From NCBI RefSeq assembly GCF_963678635.1, contig NC_087065.1, forward strand, positions 73,791,345-73,855,344: a stretch of 64,000 nt of DNA, read 5' to 3'. Position numbers and translations under genes: made by a program. Source of the stretch: Symsagittifera roscoffensis. Lineage: Eukaryota; Xenacoelomorpha; Acoela; Convolutidae. Below, piece by piece: positions 22,597 through 33,510 of the stretch (position 1 is its first letter; every line of letters starts with the position of its first letter). The notes below the pieces were generated by a model. That model was not told the DNA's origin, ran no database searches, and saw only the letters and a list, made by a program, of their open reading frames with translations.

Positions 22597-24546
22597 TCAG
22601 GACCATATATTGCAGAACTTGCTGCAAAAAAAATTTGAGTTCCTTATTTGAACGAAAATTAAACGGAAATGAACTCCTCCAATAGACAGAATGAGCTGTG
22701 GTTGAGAACGCGCTGTAAACAAGTTATCGGAAGCAGTTACATGAATGAAGTTGATGAAGGGCAAGTTCTGAGAAGGCACATCAATTTCAGAAGAATGGCG
22801 GACGTTGCTGATTTGAAATCCACGAAAAGACATGCACATTTCCGTGAAATTATGAAACGTAAGGTGAGATTGCACATTTGACAACTCTTGATGGGATCTC
22901 TTCTCCTTCACAGTAGGAAGCACTATGTGGCGTCGGAAGCACTTCAAAAGTCTGGTGAGCAGGTCATGCGTGAGAGAAGGTGTTGTTAACAAGCTGTACA
23001 TGAACATGACGTTGTTGCAACAGAAAAAAAATAAATAAGATGTTGCCAAATTAGGCGTTTTGACAAAAATGAGATGTTCAGGTTCGTTTCGTGACATCGG
23101 CTTAACACAAGGTAAAAATAGTCGACTTGACTCATTAATTAAATTTTGCTGAAGCAAATTATTTTCATTGCTTTCATGTTGTAGATCAGCATGGCGTCTC
23201 ATGGTCTCCATTAACTGCAAGAAGCATACGCTTTCCAAAGGAATTGCATTTCCACCCCACTGCATGTCATTGTTCTCATCCATTGTAGGCGATTTATTGA
23301 CACGCTCCATGATTTGGTGAACGTATTCTTGTGACACCTTGCCCTCCAATGCCAAGTTGTTCAGCGTAGCAACGGCGTCTGGTCGATGTTGCAGATAGTG
23401 ATTTTCATGGGAACATTGGATGGCATTGTAATTATCAAACCGTCGCTCTTCTGTCAGAAAACATGTAGAGGCTCCTTGATATGATCCTGAGAGTGGATAC
23501 ATCTTGTAAGAAGATGTTGATGAGTTCTCCGAGAAAGGTAGACAATGGTGAGATGCAAGGACAGCAGGTGCAAATTTATCGGATCCGGAAGAAAACATTC
23601 GACCAAACGGACTTCGTGGGGGATGGATAATGTTCAAATGTAGTTTATCTTTGTGACGATGGCAGACAAGAACGGTCAGTTCAAACTGTTGGACAGCAAC
23701 CGATGCTTGAATAGACAGAGAGAAAAAGGTGTCGGGGATTTCGTAATCACTTCGTTTGGCGACGAAATGTCGTTGGGCATCAGCGTCAAATGATTTGAAA
23801 GTTGGATATAAAAGTTGCAAGTAATGCTTGAATGAAATTAATGAACACTTTTCAGGAAAGCTCCAACATCCAACAGGGCATTTCACACAAGGGAAGAAAT
23901 GTTGATTCAACTTCTTCATCATGTCATCTCCCCGCCAAAAGAGTTGGAACGATTGAATATCGTCGATTGCTGCTGTGGCATCTGCAAAAACTGAGGGAAC
24001 TACTAAAGTCGCCGCCAACATAAAGCATCGATTTTGAAGCGCTGCTAAATGATACCAGGATAGACGTAAGGTATCTGGTAAATGGTTCCAAATAGTAGCC
24101 GAGTCCTGTTCGTCCATACTGAGAAAATACCATATAACACTGGGCCAGGCGTATTTGAATAGAGGTTTCGAAAGTTGAAACAAGTCGTGCTGTTTATTTC
24201 GAAACACGTTACAATGCATGCAGAGCAAAATGCTGATGCTATTGACTGTTTTTGACCCATAACGTCGGCGCTGAACAAACTGCGTTGACACGGACGTCAA
24301 CAAAATTGGAAATTGATGTGTAGAGCAACGGAAACAGCTGTGGCAGTATTCATCGGTGGCTTTGACGTGGTGGAGGTAGGTTGTATCTTCAGTAATGATG
24401 CCAGTTGCAACATTTTCAAGAAGCGATGATCGTCCATCATTCATTTGCACTTCATTGTTGGCAACATGAACGATTGTTCGTCTTGTAAACCTTCCGTTGA
24501 CACGAGGCATGTCAGCGCACAGTCTACGCTTCCTTCGCGGAGGCAT
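22597..24546 (-). CDS. Helitron-associated Cys-rich conserved-type protein
   Basis: The likely start is the ATG at 24546 (MPPRRKRRLCADMPRVNGRF), which lies 22 nt after a strong acceptor (CCTTTTTCAG, boundary 24568/24567). That implies a 5' UTR intron; the frame upstream of it is non-coding in style. The N-terminus is basic. It is followed by paired Cys sites (CHSCFRC, LCMHC), a Trp-rich stretch (FKYAWPSVIWYF) and a CVKCPVGC motif. The protein is about 650 residues and ends in a region where the frame may be intronic (after about 23050). I do not recognise a named domain. Its place 5' of Rep-helicase in the same orientation makes it part of the element. Confidence 0.6.
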   Translation of the reverse strand: MPPRRKRRLCADMPRVNGRFTRRTIVHVANNEVQMNDGRSSLLENVATGIITEDTTYLHHVKATDEYCHSCFRCSTHQFPILLTSVSTQFVQRRRYGSKTVNSISILLCMHCNVFRNKQHDLFQLSKPLFKYAWPSVIWYFLSMDEQDSATIWNHLPDTLRLSWYHLAALQNRCFMLAATLVVPSVFADATAAIDDIQSFQLFWRGDDMMKKLNQHFFPCVKCPVGCWSFPEKCSLISFKHYLQLLYPTFKSFDADAQRHFVAKRSDYEIPDTFFSLSIQASVAVQQFELTVLVCHRHKDKLHLNIIHPPRSPFGRMFSSGSDKFAPAVLASHHCLPFSENSSTSSYKMYPLSGSYQGASTCFLTEERRFDNYNAIQCSHENHYLQHRPDAVATLNNLALEGKVSQEYVHQIMERVNKSPTMDENNDMQWGGNAIPLESVCFLQLMETMRRHADLQHESNENNLLQQNLINESSRLFLPCVKPMSRNEPEHLIFVKTPNLATSYLFFFCCNNVMFMYSLLTTPSLTHDLLTRLLKCFRRHIVLPTVKEKRSHQELSNVQSHLTFHNFTEMCMSFRGFQISNVRHSSEIDVPSQNLPFINFIHVTASDNLFTARSQPQLILSIGGVHFRLIFVQIRNSNFFCSKFCNIWS

Positions 24547-25163
24547 TGGTGTTTGACAAAAAAGCACCTGAAAAAGGAAATGAAAGTCAACATTGTATAA
24601 TAAAGAAAAACGAAGATCATTTTCTGATTGAGGGGTATAGAGTAGAGCAATGAATTGACTTAGGTGTACAACTACTGAGATGGATGGCCGAAACACATTG
24701 GTTGTTCGTAATCCAAAACAAGGAATGGAAAGTGAGTGCAAACCGAAGTTGACACCCAAAAATGTAACAAAATTAGTTTGTATGCTGATTTGAACAGCCG
24801 CAGTGTGAGTATTTGCCATAATTCCAACAGGCCATTGAACTGTAAGATAAGAAAAAGTAAAAACTTCAAAAGTGAGCTTCCGCATTACTAGAACGAACAC
24901 GGATATCGAAGTATTTGGAACTAAATGAACGTTGAAAACAGATGAAAACAAAAACAGGAAAAAAATCCTTACTGACAGTCATTGGAGAAACTAAGTTGCG
25001 CTGACGAGGAAGGCTATTAATGTTTGTGAGTATTGCAGAAGTAAAAAGTATTAAACAGTACGTTACAAAAACTCATATGAAAAGGAATTGTTATGGAATT
25101 GTTATGGAGGTTCAAATTTTTAAAGAGAATACCGAACAGGACAGAGTGATCATAGTAAACCTG

Positions 25164-25397
25164 CTAAAAAAATGTATGCTTTCCGGGAGCTGCAGATTTC
25201 GTCAAATGTCTGAACTTTATGGGCTGAACATGACGCCTCCCGTGAATAATAAATATTTCGACCCTCATGTCTTCAGTATCCTCTCCTGCAGCCTCGTCTT
25301 GAAACTTGATGTCAATGAAGTCTGCATGAACAGCTGCGTGAACTTGCTCATATTTGAGTCGCGGACATAGTAAAGGAAAATTGAATGTTGAAAACAT
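25164..25397 (-). CDS. Possible small 5' exon of the Helitron (uncertain)
   Basis: A 77-codon frame starts at an ATG (MFSTFNFPLLCPRLKYEQVH) and is richer in GC than its surroundings, with an acidic middle (DEAAGEDTEDMRVE). It lies upstream of the Helitron genes in the same orientation. It could be a leader exon or chance. A plus-strand frame at 25020-25370 overlaps it and looks less like coding sequence. Confidence 0.25.
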   Translation of the reverse strand: MFSTFNFPLLCPRLKYEQVHAAVHADFIDIKFQDEAAGEDTEDMRVEIFIIHGRRHVQPIKFRHLTKSAAPGKHTFF

Positions 25398-25980
25398 GTG
25401 TAATATTTGGTTAAAGTGGGAAGCTAGTTAAGTAGTGAGCAAAAACAGTCAAGTTTTACATACAATTTATTTTTAAATCCTGTAGGTATATGATGTTCGG
25501 CAAGTTTCCTCGATTGAGGAGTGAGAAAAAGCAGCCACATACAGTAGTGAGGCTATCTATGTGTTACAAACAAGAATTAAAAAAAAATTGGCGACGTTTC
25601 ATATGAAATTTTAAACAAATCGAAATGGAGCGGAGTTTGTATGTTAAACAATACAGTTAACGGTTATTTCAAGATCATTTCCTTCACTATCCAACGAAAA
25701 TCATTTTTTGGTCTTCGATATCTGCTGCCGTCCCGCTCGAAACAATTTGGTGAAATGAATTGAGTACAATGAAAGACACAGAACAAACAAAAAAATAAGA
25801 GAAACGAAAAGTTAACGTATAATCCAATAAACATAGTTTCTGGCATTAAACATGATGACGCCATCTAGCGGCAGTTAAGTTTGAACAGCATAACAACTGA
25901 GACTGGTGAAAGTAGTTTGTTCTTTTTCTCTCACGTCAAGTTGCAATAACTTAGACAATGATGCTTGCAATCAACAAAGA
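25398..25980. other. Intergenic DNA, possible 5' flank of the Helitron
   Basis: No gene is seen. I looked for a Helitron 5' TC end followed by A/T-rich sequence and found no unique candidate. Confidence 0.35.
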
Positions 25981-26050
25981 TATGATGGTGCAATTGGTAA
26001 GGCAGTAGCCTCCTGAACTGCAGTTCAACAGTTCGAATCCCGCAGTCGCC
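25981..26050 (+). pseudogene. tRNA-like relic with CCT-type anticodon loop
   Basis: A box GGTGCAATTGGTAAGG and B box AGTTCGAATCCCG are both clear on the plus strand, and the anticodon loop reads CTCCTGA (CCT, as in tRNA-Arg). The acceptor 5' side does not pair with the 3' side, so this is a pseudogene or SINE head rather than a working tRNA. Confidence 0.6.
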
Positions 26051-26296
26051 GGAATATAGAAAATTTTTATAAAACCAAATAATAACCTGGAGAATAGACA
26101 AATAAGTATCCTGTATTTCTTTTAGAAAGGTTCGCAAAATGAATGATAATTTTATGATTCATTCCTGTTCATTAGCACCTTGTCCTCTACCATGACTGTT
26201 CTTTCAAAGATAGTCCTTGCATTTGAAAAGTAGTTCTCACATTTTTCTGAAGAGAATAAAAAAGTGTCCAATGAGTCGAAGCTTAAACTGTACGAT

Positions 26297-26369
26297 CCTA
26301 CCATAGTCTCGAACTGCCGACTGTTGGTGTTCTGGTCAGTTGTTTTATCACTGAGCTACGATTGGAACC
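26297..26369 (-). pseudogene. tRNA-like relic
   Basis: The minus strand has GTAGCTCAGTGATAAAAC (D arm) and AGTTCGAGACT (T arm) at normal spacing. The outer arms GGTTCC and GGTAGG do not pair. Confidence 0.5.
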
Positions 26370-27214
26370 TTTACACTGACAATTTGCTACAAAAAGGAAA
26401 ACTATTTGAAATGTAATCAACACACTCATGAACATGATGAAAGGCAGAAATTTGTTAAAATTTTGTTGTCCTGAACCATCAGCTATCACCCTCATGTTTT
26501 GCTAAAGGCACTGTAATTCTCTTGTCTTTATCTTTTCAACTTCAATTGGTTTGAACATTTTCTTCCTCAATAAATTATTTTATCACTAGGGGCCCTCATC
26601 CAGACTGTTTTCACTATCTTGTCACTGTCGGAAACCTGGGAAGTATTTGAGCTATTACATTTGGAAACATTTTTTGAAAAAGTAAAACCGAGGAGTAAAT
26701 GAAAAAAAAAACTATCTTTTTTTCATAGAACGACTTTCCTGATACTTTCCTGCTACCTGGCAGTTGCCATTTCTAATTGCTAGCACCCAAAAATAATTGA
26801 ATTGTTTTTAAACGAGATTTTAAAAAAAATTTCAAATCGATCATAGCAAAAAAATGAAAAAATCAGTTTTATACCTCAATCCGAGGCTCCATTTGCAAAC
26901 TGTGGTTTATTAACCAAATTTTTTTCCCTCCACTATGGTTGCTGCCTATCCATTGACCGTTTGGTACAAAATTCAAGGCAACAATGTTGAACTGTTTTGA
27001 CACAGAAGCGAAAAAGGGACAGATGGGAAAAAATAGGAAAAAAATAATTTTCCTCTAATCGTTATCTACCGTCCAAATTTTGTACTCACAGCCTTCAGCT
27101 TGTAAAATAAGCGATCCCAGCGAAGACCGCATGTCTTTATCTTTTTTATTTCAAAAGATATGACGTTTTTAGTTTTTCTTTTCATATCACATGAAAAAAA
27201 TCAATAAAATTTTT
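26370..27214. other. Intergenic DNA, no gene seen
   Basis: AT-rich sequence with poly-A and poly-T runs and only short frames. Confidence 0.5.
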
Positions 27215-27295
27215 TCGTCTCCGCAGGGGCTCGAACGAGGAACCCCACGCTTGGAAGTGCTGTGCACATCCTCCAGACCATCAGACCGTTCATGC
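27215..27295 (-). pseudogene. tRNA-like relic
   Basis: On the minus strand a T arm GTTCGAGCCCC is followed by TGCGGAGACG, with a D-arm-like GGTCTGGAGG about 55 nt upstream. The T-arm side resembles the loop of the Helitron hairpin at 15300-15339. Confidence 0.45.
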
Positions 27296-27541
27296 AATCG
27301 AAAATAAAATTTTCATGTTTTAACTTAATTAATTCCATTTTTCCCAGAAAAAAGTGGGATTTCTCCCAGGGAAGTGAATGGAAAAAGAATTGGAAAAATA
27401 TCGTCTGCTCTACTTCCCGAGCAAGTCACAATGGAAAAAACCCGAGGAAAAAATAGCGGTATGTTTGCGAGATCGCATTTTTTATCCGTCAAATGCATAA
27501 CGTTAAACGCTCGCGGCTGCTCGCTATGGGCTGTTGGAACT

Positions 27542-27557
27542 CGCGCGCTAGCGCGCG
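27542..27557. repeat. 16-bp perfect GC palindrome
   Basis: CGCGCGCTAGCGCGCG is self-complementary, with alternating purine-pyrimidine steps apart from the central CTAG. It sits in a short GC-rich patch (about 27500-27600) in AT-rich DNA. Confidence 0.9.
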
Positions 27558-29898
27558 CTCGTATGGAGGGGTGGCGGAAAAACGCCGACCACCCAGTCGG
27601 TTGTTGAAAAGAGGCTGACCTTAGAGAGCTAGCTTCAAAAATGATCAATAAAGAAGCAAAAAATATCACAATCTTCGATTGATTGCTGGACGCCAGCTTT
27701 GGCATCTAAAAAGAATTCAAACGCTCAGGAACCTCAAAAAAACCATCAAAAATTCCCAATTTTTTAACTTCAAACAAAATAATAGGATACAATTTCAATG
27801 AAAAGAATTGTTATTTCGGATTTTTAATGAAAAGAAAACTTACTTCACTCCCTACTTTTTGTTGCCTCAGCATTTTAAAACCACTACATTCTGAAATTAT
27901 TTCTATAACTTAAAAGGTTTTAATCAAAAAAAGAAAAAAAGAACTTTCTTCAAAGAGGACTTCGTTAATTATCAAAGAAAAAAGCGAGAAAGATTTTTGC
28001 CATTTAAAGCCAGACAACTTCGCGCTACTAAATTAGCGTAAATTACAGAAATGACCCTGCCAACAATTCGGAATGTTAAAATGATTCAAACCAGAAACAA
28101 GCAATCTTTCAATGAACAAGAAAAAATAAATTTTTGTAAGCTGCCCACTACTTTCCACATAGTAGACTGGTCTCCGCTCAAATAATATTAGTTTCATCTT
28201 TTGACAGCATTTGTTGTCCTAGCATTCCTATCTCGCTGGTTCCATAAAAATTCACAATTTGGCGACATAATTTCTAATTACGTAGAGCCAAAGAGTTAGA
28301 CACAACTCGTCTTTGTTCATTTTTTTTTGGTTTTTAAACAGCTTTTCTCGCATACATTCCAAAATTGAAAAAAAAGACATGGGAAGGCAGCATTTTTCAG
28401 GCCAACGCCAAATCGTGATTTCTTTTGTAGTTCACTTTGCGGCCCATTTCTTTGATTTTTCTCATGTAACACAGTGGGAGATGGAATACACCACCCGATA
28501 AATGCGCTCCGGGGAACTGTTTTTGGAAAAACTGAAAAGCAGCTTGCTCAAAATCAAACAATTGCTTGAATATAGCTGATAGAGCATTTTGGGAGTAATT
28601 TTAAATGTTTCATCGGCTAGCCAGAAAAATGATTTTTCCAAACGCTCTCTGTCTGCATTTCGAGGTCAACGCACAAAATGATTCTTTCGTGACCACGTGA
28701 CTCACTGTCAACCCAAAAATTTTTTTAAAACAATTCAGTACTCCCGAAACTTTTTGAAACGGAAAAAATCAATTTTTATTGGTAAAAAAAGCACTGGCAA
28801 CTGCGACAGTTGGCGTGAATTTCTCGCTGAGTTTTAAAAAATGCTGATAACGTTTTGAGCTTCTGTTTTTCCCGCTGAACTGTCATGGTTGTGCCCTCCA
28901 CGCGTCTCAATCAAGTCGTTGTTTTTTAAAATCCTGTTTCTGGTTAATTTATTTTTCGCTCGAAATAAAATTCGTTGCGCGTCGCTATAAGAACTGGCTC
29001 GTTTTTAGATGAACTTGCGCAGACTCCATCATATTTTGCGTTGACTTCAGTATCAACTTTGGTGTGATAAAAGTTGAGATGAAGGGTTCATACATCATCA
29101 TTTTTGGTGTCAAATTTTAAAATAGGAGTTAGTTTGTTGTGGATTTAAATTGTTTGGTAGTGAAATGACTAAGTAGTAAAACGTACGGTGTTAAATTGGC
29201 TGGTATTTAATTGTAGGACACTTTTTGAAATTGATTTTTTTTTACTCGGCAACAAGATTCTGAATGAATGAGGGAGAAGTCAGGAGAATGCAACAATGGT
29301 TTGACAAACGGTTTAGATGCGTATAGTACAAGACGCTTTCTTAAAATAATAGAAGAAAATTTCGTAAAAATGCCGGTTATACAAAACAAACCAGCAATTA
29401 ATACGTTCCAAACAGAACATAGTCCCTCAAAAGTATAAGAGAGATTGTTAGAATGGAACATACACGACCTACTAAAATTGCCATACATACTAGATTGGAT
29501 ACTTCTTCTAGAAACATCAAAGAATCAGAGTATAAGCAGCCTGACGAAACTGCAGTTATGGAGGAAAACTTTTAGCGTAGCATGTATGTTCCCGTCAAAA
29601 TTGATCACCAAAAGCATTGCGTTACAAGAAAGAGAATCAGAAAAGAAAAAAATGTATTTTTTTCAAAAACTATATGTTGAAAAGCAATTTGAAAAAATAA
29701 CCTGAAAAATTTCGATTTCGATTAAGGGGTGGCAATTATATCAAAAAGTTCCGGTTCATTACCCATTGAGCGGAAAATAAACTGAATTATATAAAATTTT
29801 GTGCTGAAAATTTCACTTTTTTATTAAATGTCTCATTTCATAACTAAAAATTAAATAAATAAGAGAATCATAATCATAATCATAATCATACTAATAAC
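27558..29898. other. Intergenic DNA, no gene seen
   Basis: Only short AT-rich frames. A small (ATAATC)n run at about 29866-29893 abuts the next repeat. Confidence 0.5.
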
Positions 29899-30483
29899 AA
29901 GGATAGCCGGTTACTGTGAAATTAGCACAGAATGTTCAGACCATAGTCTTTAGAAAACTACGATTTAGAAAACTTTTTCTTCAAATTTGTGTAGTTTTTT
30001 CTGCTTGGTGTGATAAAAAGATCTGACGTAAAATACAGTTTAGGCATATTAGACAGTCATAGTAATATAGATGAACTGGACAAAAAGTGTTCTGAAAAAA
30101 TCAAAAGAAAATGTTTGATTTTTCTACCTTTTCGGTGGTAAAAAAAATTTGAAAACTAATATTACCAGAACTTTAAGGCCTTGAATTGAAAATTCATAGA
30201 TTATCCTTCTATAAAAAGACTGTTTGCTTGCTTTTTTCGTTCGAATTAAGACAAAAATCAAAAATTTCAACCGATTTTTCTTTCTCGAGACTGGAAAAAA
30301 ATTTTGGATATTTTTAAATGTTTTTCGAATCACGACTGAAAGGGCTTTAATATGATATATAACTCAACCCAGTCCGATGATTACTTTTGTTACTTGATTT
30401 TGCGGGGAAAACCAAAAGAAAAAAGAAATTAAAACACACCCGAATAAAAAGTTCCTCCTCATTTTCAGCGGTCGGAACAATAA
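29899..30483 (+). mobile_element. Non-autonomous repeat, family N1 copy A
   Basis: It begins ACAAGGATAGCCGGTTACTG and ends in GGTCGGAACA. The beginning and the block at about 30000-30075 align with the reverse complement of 63014-63518. Each copy carries a GTTC-GACC type motif just inside one end and its complement at the other, giving subterminal inverted repeats. No coding capacity is visible. Confidence 0.65.
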
Positions 30484-30559
30484 TAATAATAAACTGTTTC
30501 TAAGCGAATATCTACTGAAAAAGGTAAGACGCGTTTGTGTTGAGGAAATCTTTTTTCTG

Positions 30560-31620
30560 TTCTTTTAAATGGGGTTAAAATCAGATTTGGCGGGGTAGTT
30601 TAAAAAAAGCGGGAAAATTTCCAGAAAAAAAGAAGACCAAGTTCGGAAAATGGGTTTTTCCTAAACCAAACCTGCTTTTCTACGAAAAATAGGCAGTAAC
30701 TGTTTAAACAAGGAAGGTCTCACAACCATGTTCTCTCTTTTGAATCGTTAACCTCAGAATTGGCAAGGCAGTATTTGAGAAAAATTAAATGTTTCCAAAT
30801 AACCATCGAAATATCAAAGACTTGACTTTTCCTACGAAAAAGTTGACGCAGCTGCTTTTGCAGGATAATTTTTCACAGGTTGTTGTTTACCAGAGGGTTT
30901 CTTATACACGAAGATTTCCATCTTCATTTTTTTTCGCTCGAACTTTAAATCTCAGATTTGGCAGGGTAGTTTTCGAGAAAAGTGAAATTTACGAAAATTG
31001 CAAAAACGGTGTAAATTTCAAAAAAAAGGATATTACAATGTTCATATAAAATTTAATGAGCTGCAGCTTCTGCTTAAAAAATTTCGCATCTTTTTCCTTC
31101 ATTTGAATCATCAATCTTAGAGATGGTGCGGTAGTTTTTGAGAAAACAAAAATAAGGTTCCAAAACGGTCCCAAACATAAACAAACATGACTTTTGCGAA
31201 TGCAAGAGTTTTTTCTGCATAAATAAGAGCGTAGGTGTTTATGCAGCTAAGAATCCTAAAATTTATGATTTTGAGTGAACCATTATTCTTGATATTGGCC
31301 CGGTAATTTTTGCCAACAGTCAACAAGCTTCCAAAAAACCATCAGCAGTTCGAAATTTGACTTTTCTGAGGTTCCATATTTTTTCACTCTAAAAATTTCG
31401 ATTGACAATTTGAAACCTAACTTGGATTTACAGTTTTTGAGAAAACTTGGAACAGTTCCAAAAATCAACAAACTTTCAAACTTTCAGCTGAGTTCTCACA
31501 CAAAACTATATGTGAGATCTCAGCTACCTGTTCGTTTCCCTGAAAATTCAACCTCAAGTTTGGCGTGGTAGTCTGAGCAAAAAATCCATGAAAATGATTG
31601 AAACAACCCCCACCTTTGAA
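30560..31620 (+). repeat. Degenerate tandem array, seven units of about 130-200 bp
   Basis: A consensus close to GATTTGGCRGGGTAGT followed by TTTGAGAAAA recurs near 30575, 30750, 30948, 31108, 31288, 31420 and 31548. Unit spacing is uneven (about 128-198 bp) and the units are strongly diverged, so the array is old. Confidence 0.6.
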
Positions 31621-32151
31621 ACTTTAAAGGCCAATGAAAAGGCAGCAAGGTAAAAAAGAGACAAGAAAAATATCTAGACATAATGTAGTTGCCTGTCTTT
31701 TCTTTGGGGGAAAGATTGTAAAAATGGGTGGTTATTTGCTGAGAATTTCAAAAAAAAATTGTAACAAAAAAATTCTAACAAAAACACTTCCAAAGAAGCT
31801 CAAAAATAACAAAAATAAAAAATAACCAAAAAACTTCCAAAGCGTCTCAACAATAACAAAAATAAAAAATGAACTTACTTACATTTTCATAATTGCTAAT
31901 TTTGTCAAGAAGACCTTAATTTTTACCCTGGAACTACGCAATATGAGTTGACTCAGCCTCATATGAAACCTTAACCAAAACCGTTTAATAAAAAAACGTA
32001 CTTTTAAAAATAAACAGTTGTCAAAATTGTACTTGGTAAATTGACAATTTCCAGAACTTTCATTTTTGATGCAAAAATTTTAAATACAAATAAAACCCAT
32101 ACATTGCGAAGTAAGCCGATAAAAAAAACAGTACCATATAATAAAAACTCC
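31621..32151. other. Intergenic DNA, no gene seen
   Basis: Lys/Asn-rich open frames here reflect A-rich sequence. Confidence 0.5.
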
Positions 32152-32433
32152 CAGTGGCAGATTTCGGGGGGCTCTTCAGGGATTCGACCCCCTTACCAAC
32201 CAAAGGATCCCCCTTTGGTTTTAAATTTTGAAGCCCATTATCTGCAGACAAATCTTAAAATTTTATTAAGGCGCCGTCGGCTTACTAAGTATACTTATTT
32301 TGAAGGGGAACGCGCGCCAAAAAAAAACGCGAAAACCAATTTTGTCGGCCTAGGAAAAAAAGGTCGACAACATTTTCGAATTTTTTTTTGAAAATCCGCA
32401 CCCGCCCTCAAGAAAATCCATGATCCGCCAGTG
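32152..32433 (+). mobile_element. hAT-type MITE, copy 3 (diverged)
   Basis: It starts CAGTGGCAGATTTCGG and ends near TGATCCGCCAGTG. The interior (a GGGATTCGACCCCCTT block and a later CGCGCGCC block) matches the copies at 587 and 5213. I do not see a clean 8-bp target duplication, so the ends are approximate. Confidence 0.7.
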
Positions 32434-33079
32434 GTTTATTTGAAAAAACTAATTACAGTCGGAAACGGTGAACACCCATTCAGAATCTAAATAGAAATAA
32501 ATGTAAATGAATTTTCAAGAAATTGAGCAAATGTCTTGAAAATTACTATTTTAATATTTTGATCATTCTCTAAACAAAAGATTTACCGGAAAAAAGGCCA
32601 AGATTCCAATTACAAAACCCTTGCTTATAGTTAGGGTAACCGAACGGAAGTTTTGAGACAGGCAGAAACTATTTCAAGCCCGAAGAAAGCATCGAATCCC
32701 CTCATGAGATGACAGGAAACTACGCAAGCAATTTTTTCTATGCCAAAAACTCGGGAAAAAAATTTAGCCGCAAACAGCCAGACAAACACAAAATTGTTTT
32801 CGAAAAATAACCTGGACAGTAAGCGCACAAAAACTGAGATAAAAATAAACTTAGAAAATGCAATTTTGAAAACGTTTTCAGACGGGTTTTATTCAAGGTT
32901 AATTTTTTTTGTGGAAATGTTACTTTGTTTGTAAAAGCTTTGTAAACTAGAATACCTTGCTTAATAAAATAGTCTTTCAGTCTAGCCTTGAATAATTTTG
33001 GTCAATCCACTTAAGGAACTATTTCAGCCTTAAAATCAGTAAGTTCTAGTTGAAAGTAGTCAGGATAGTAGTTTAATGC
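32434..33079. other. Intergenic DNA left of the LTR element
   Basis: No gene is seen. This is the pre-insertion flank, which continues at 51953. Confidence 0.5.
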
Positions 33080-33083
33080 CTAT
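33080..33083. repeat. Target-site duplication CTAT, left copy
   Basis: CTAT directly precedes the LTR and is repeated at 51949-51952 just after the other LTR. A 4-bp duplication fits Ty3/gypsy integrases. Confidence 0.85.
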
Positions 33084-33493
33084 TGAGTTAGGACCGATGT
33101 GGTTAACTCATAGAGTAATTTCGGATAGGGTACACCGTCTGCTCGTCACGCTATCTTATTTTCGGCCGGATAGATTCGTGCAACTTCTTAGTCTAATACC
33201 GATCCTAATCTTACTCTTATACTATCTAGTCTCAGGTTGTTTAACTAGTCTCTGCTAGGCTCAATAGATCTAGGGTATACTGGTTTATTGCGGCTGCTGA
33301 AGTTCTTTTGGAGAGGCAACTAAATTCTAAGTTAAATTCAAATCTCTCTGGTGCTGAAATTACAAGTTTTTTCAGCACTTACAAATAAGTGGGTTGTTAG
33401 TTAGATGGATCATGATTGGTTAATATTAAATACTTTACAGTGGTAAAATATCTAATTTATCCAATCATAAAATGTAGTTTAAATCAGGTTCCA
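33084..33493 (-). repeat. 3' LTR (410 bp)
   Basis: In element orientation it begins TGGAACCTGATTT and ends CCTAACTCA. A polyadenylation signal AATAAA lies at 33284-33289 (-). It differs from the 5' LTR only at 33368-33369, where TT replaces AA, and this breaks a palindrome that is perfect in the other LTR. Confidence 0.95.
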
Positions 33494-33510
33494 CCCATCC
33501 GGGTTTTACA
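33494..33510 (-). other. Weak polypurine tract position
   Basis: Directly inside the 3' LTR the element strand reads CCCGGATGGG. Only GGATGGG is purine-rich, so the plus-strand primer would be short. The position is right but the sequence is weak. Confidence 0.35.

Larger units (their letters stand above)
15285..24951 (-). mobile_element. Helitron-like rolling-circle transposon
   Basis: Four minus-strand coding regions lie within this span: 24546-22597, 22536-21505, 21477-17569 and 16923-15815. The third is an unmistakable Rep plus Pif1-type helicase protein. The coding sequences are visibly GC-richer than the flanks. A candidate 3' end lies at 15285: CTAA on the minus strand, with a GC-rich hairpin 11 nt inside it, as in canonical Helitrons (CTRR end). 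The base after CTAA is C rather than the usual T, so the boundary is provisional. I could not find the 5' TC end, which lies above 24951 and possibly near 25.4 kb. Confidence 0.75.

Noticed and set aside
25981-26050. Functional tRNA-Arg (CCT)
   Set aside because: The A and B boxes are good, but the acceptor stem does not pair, so a working tRNA is not supported.
32152-32433. 8-bp target duplication for the third hAT MITE
   Set aside because: No matching octamer directly flanks the visible ends; a nearby AAAACT similarity is offset and probably chance.
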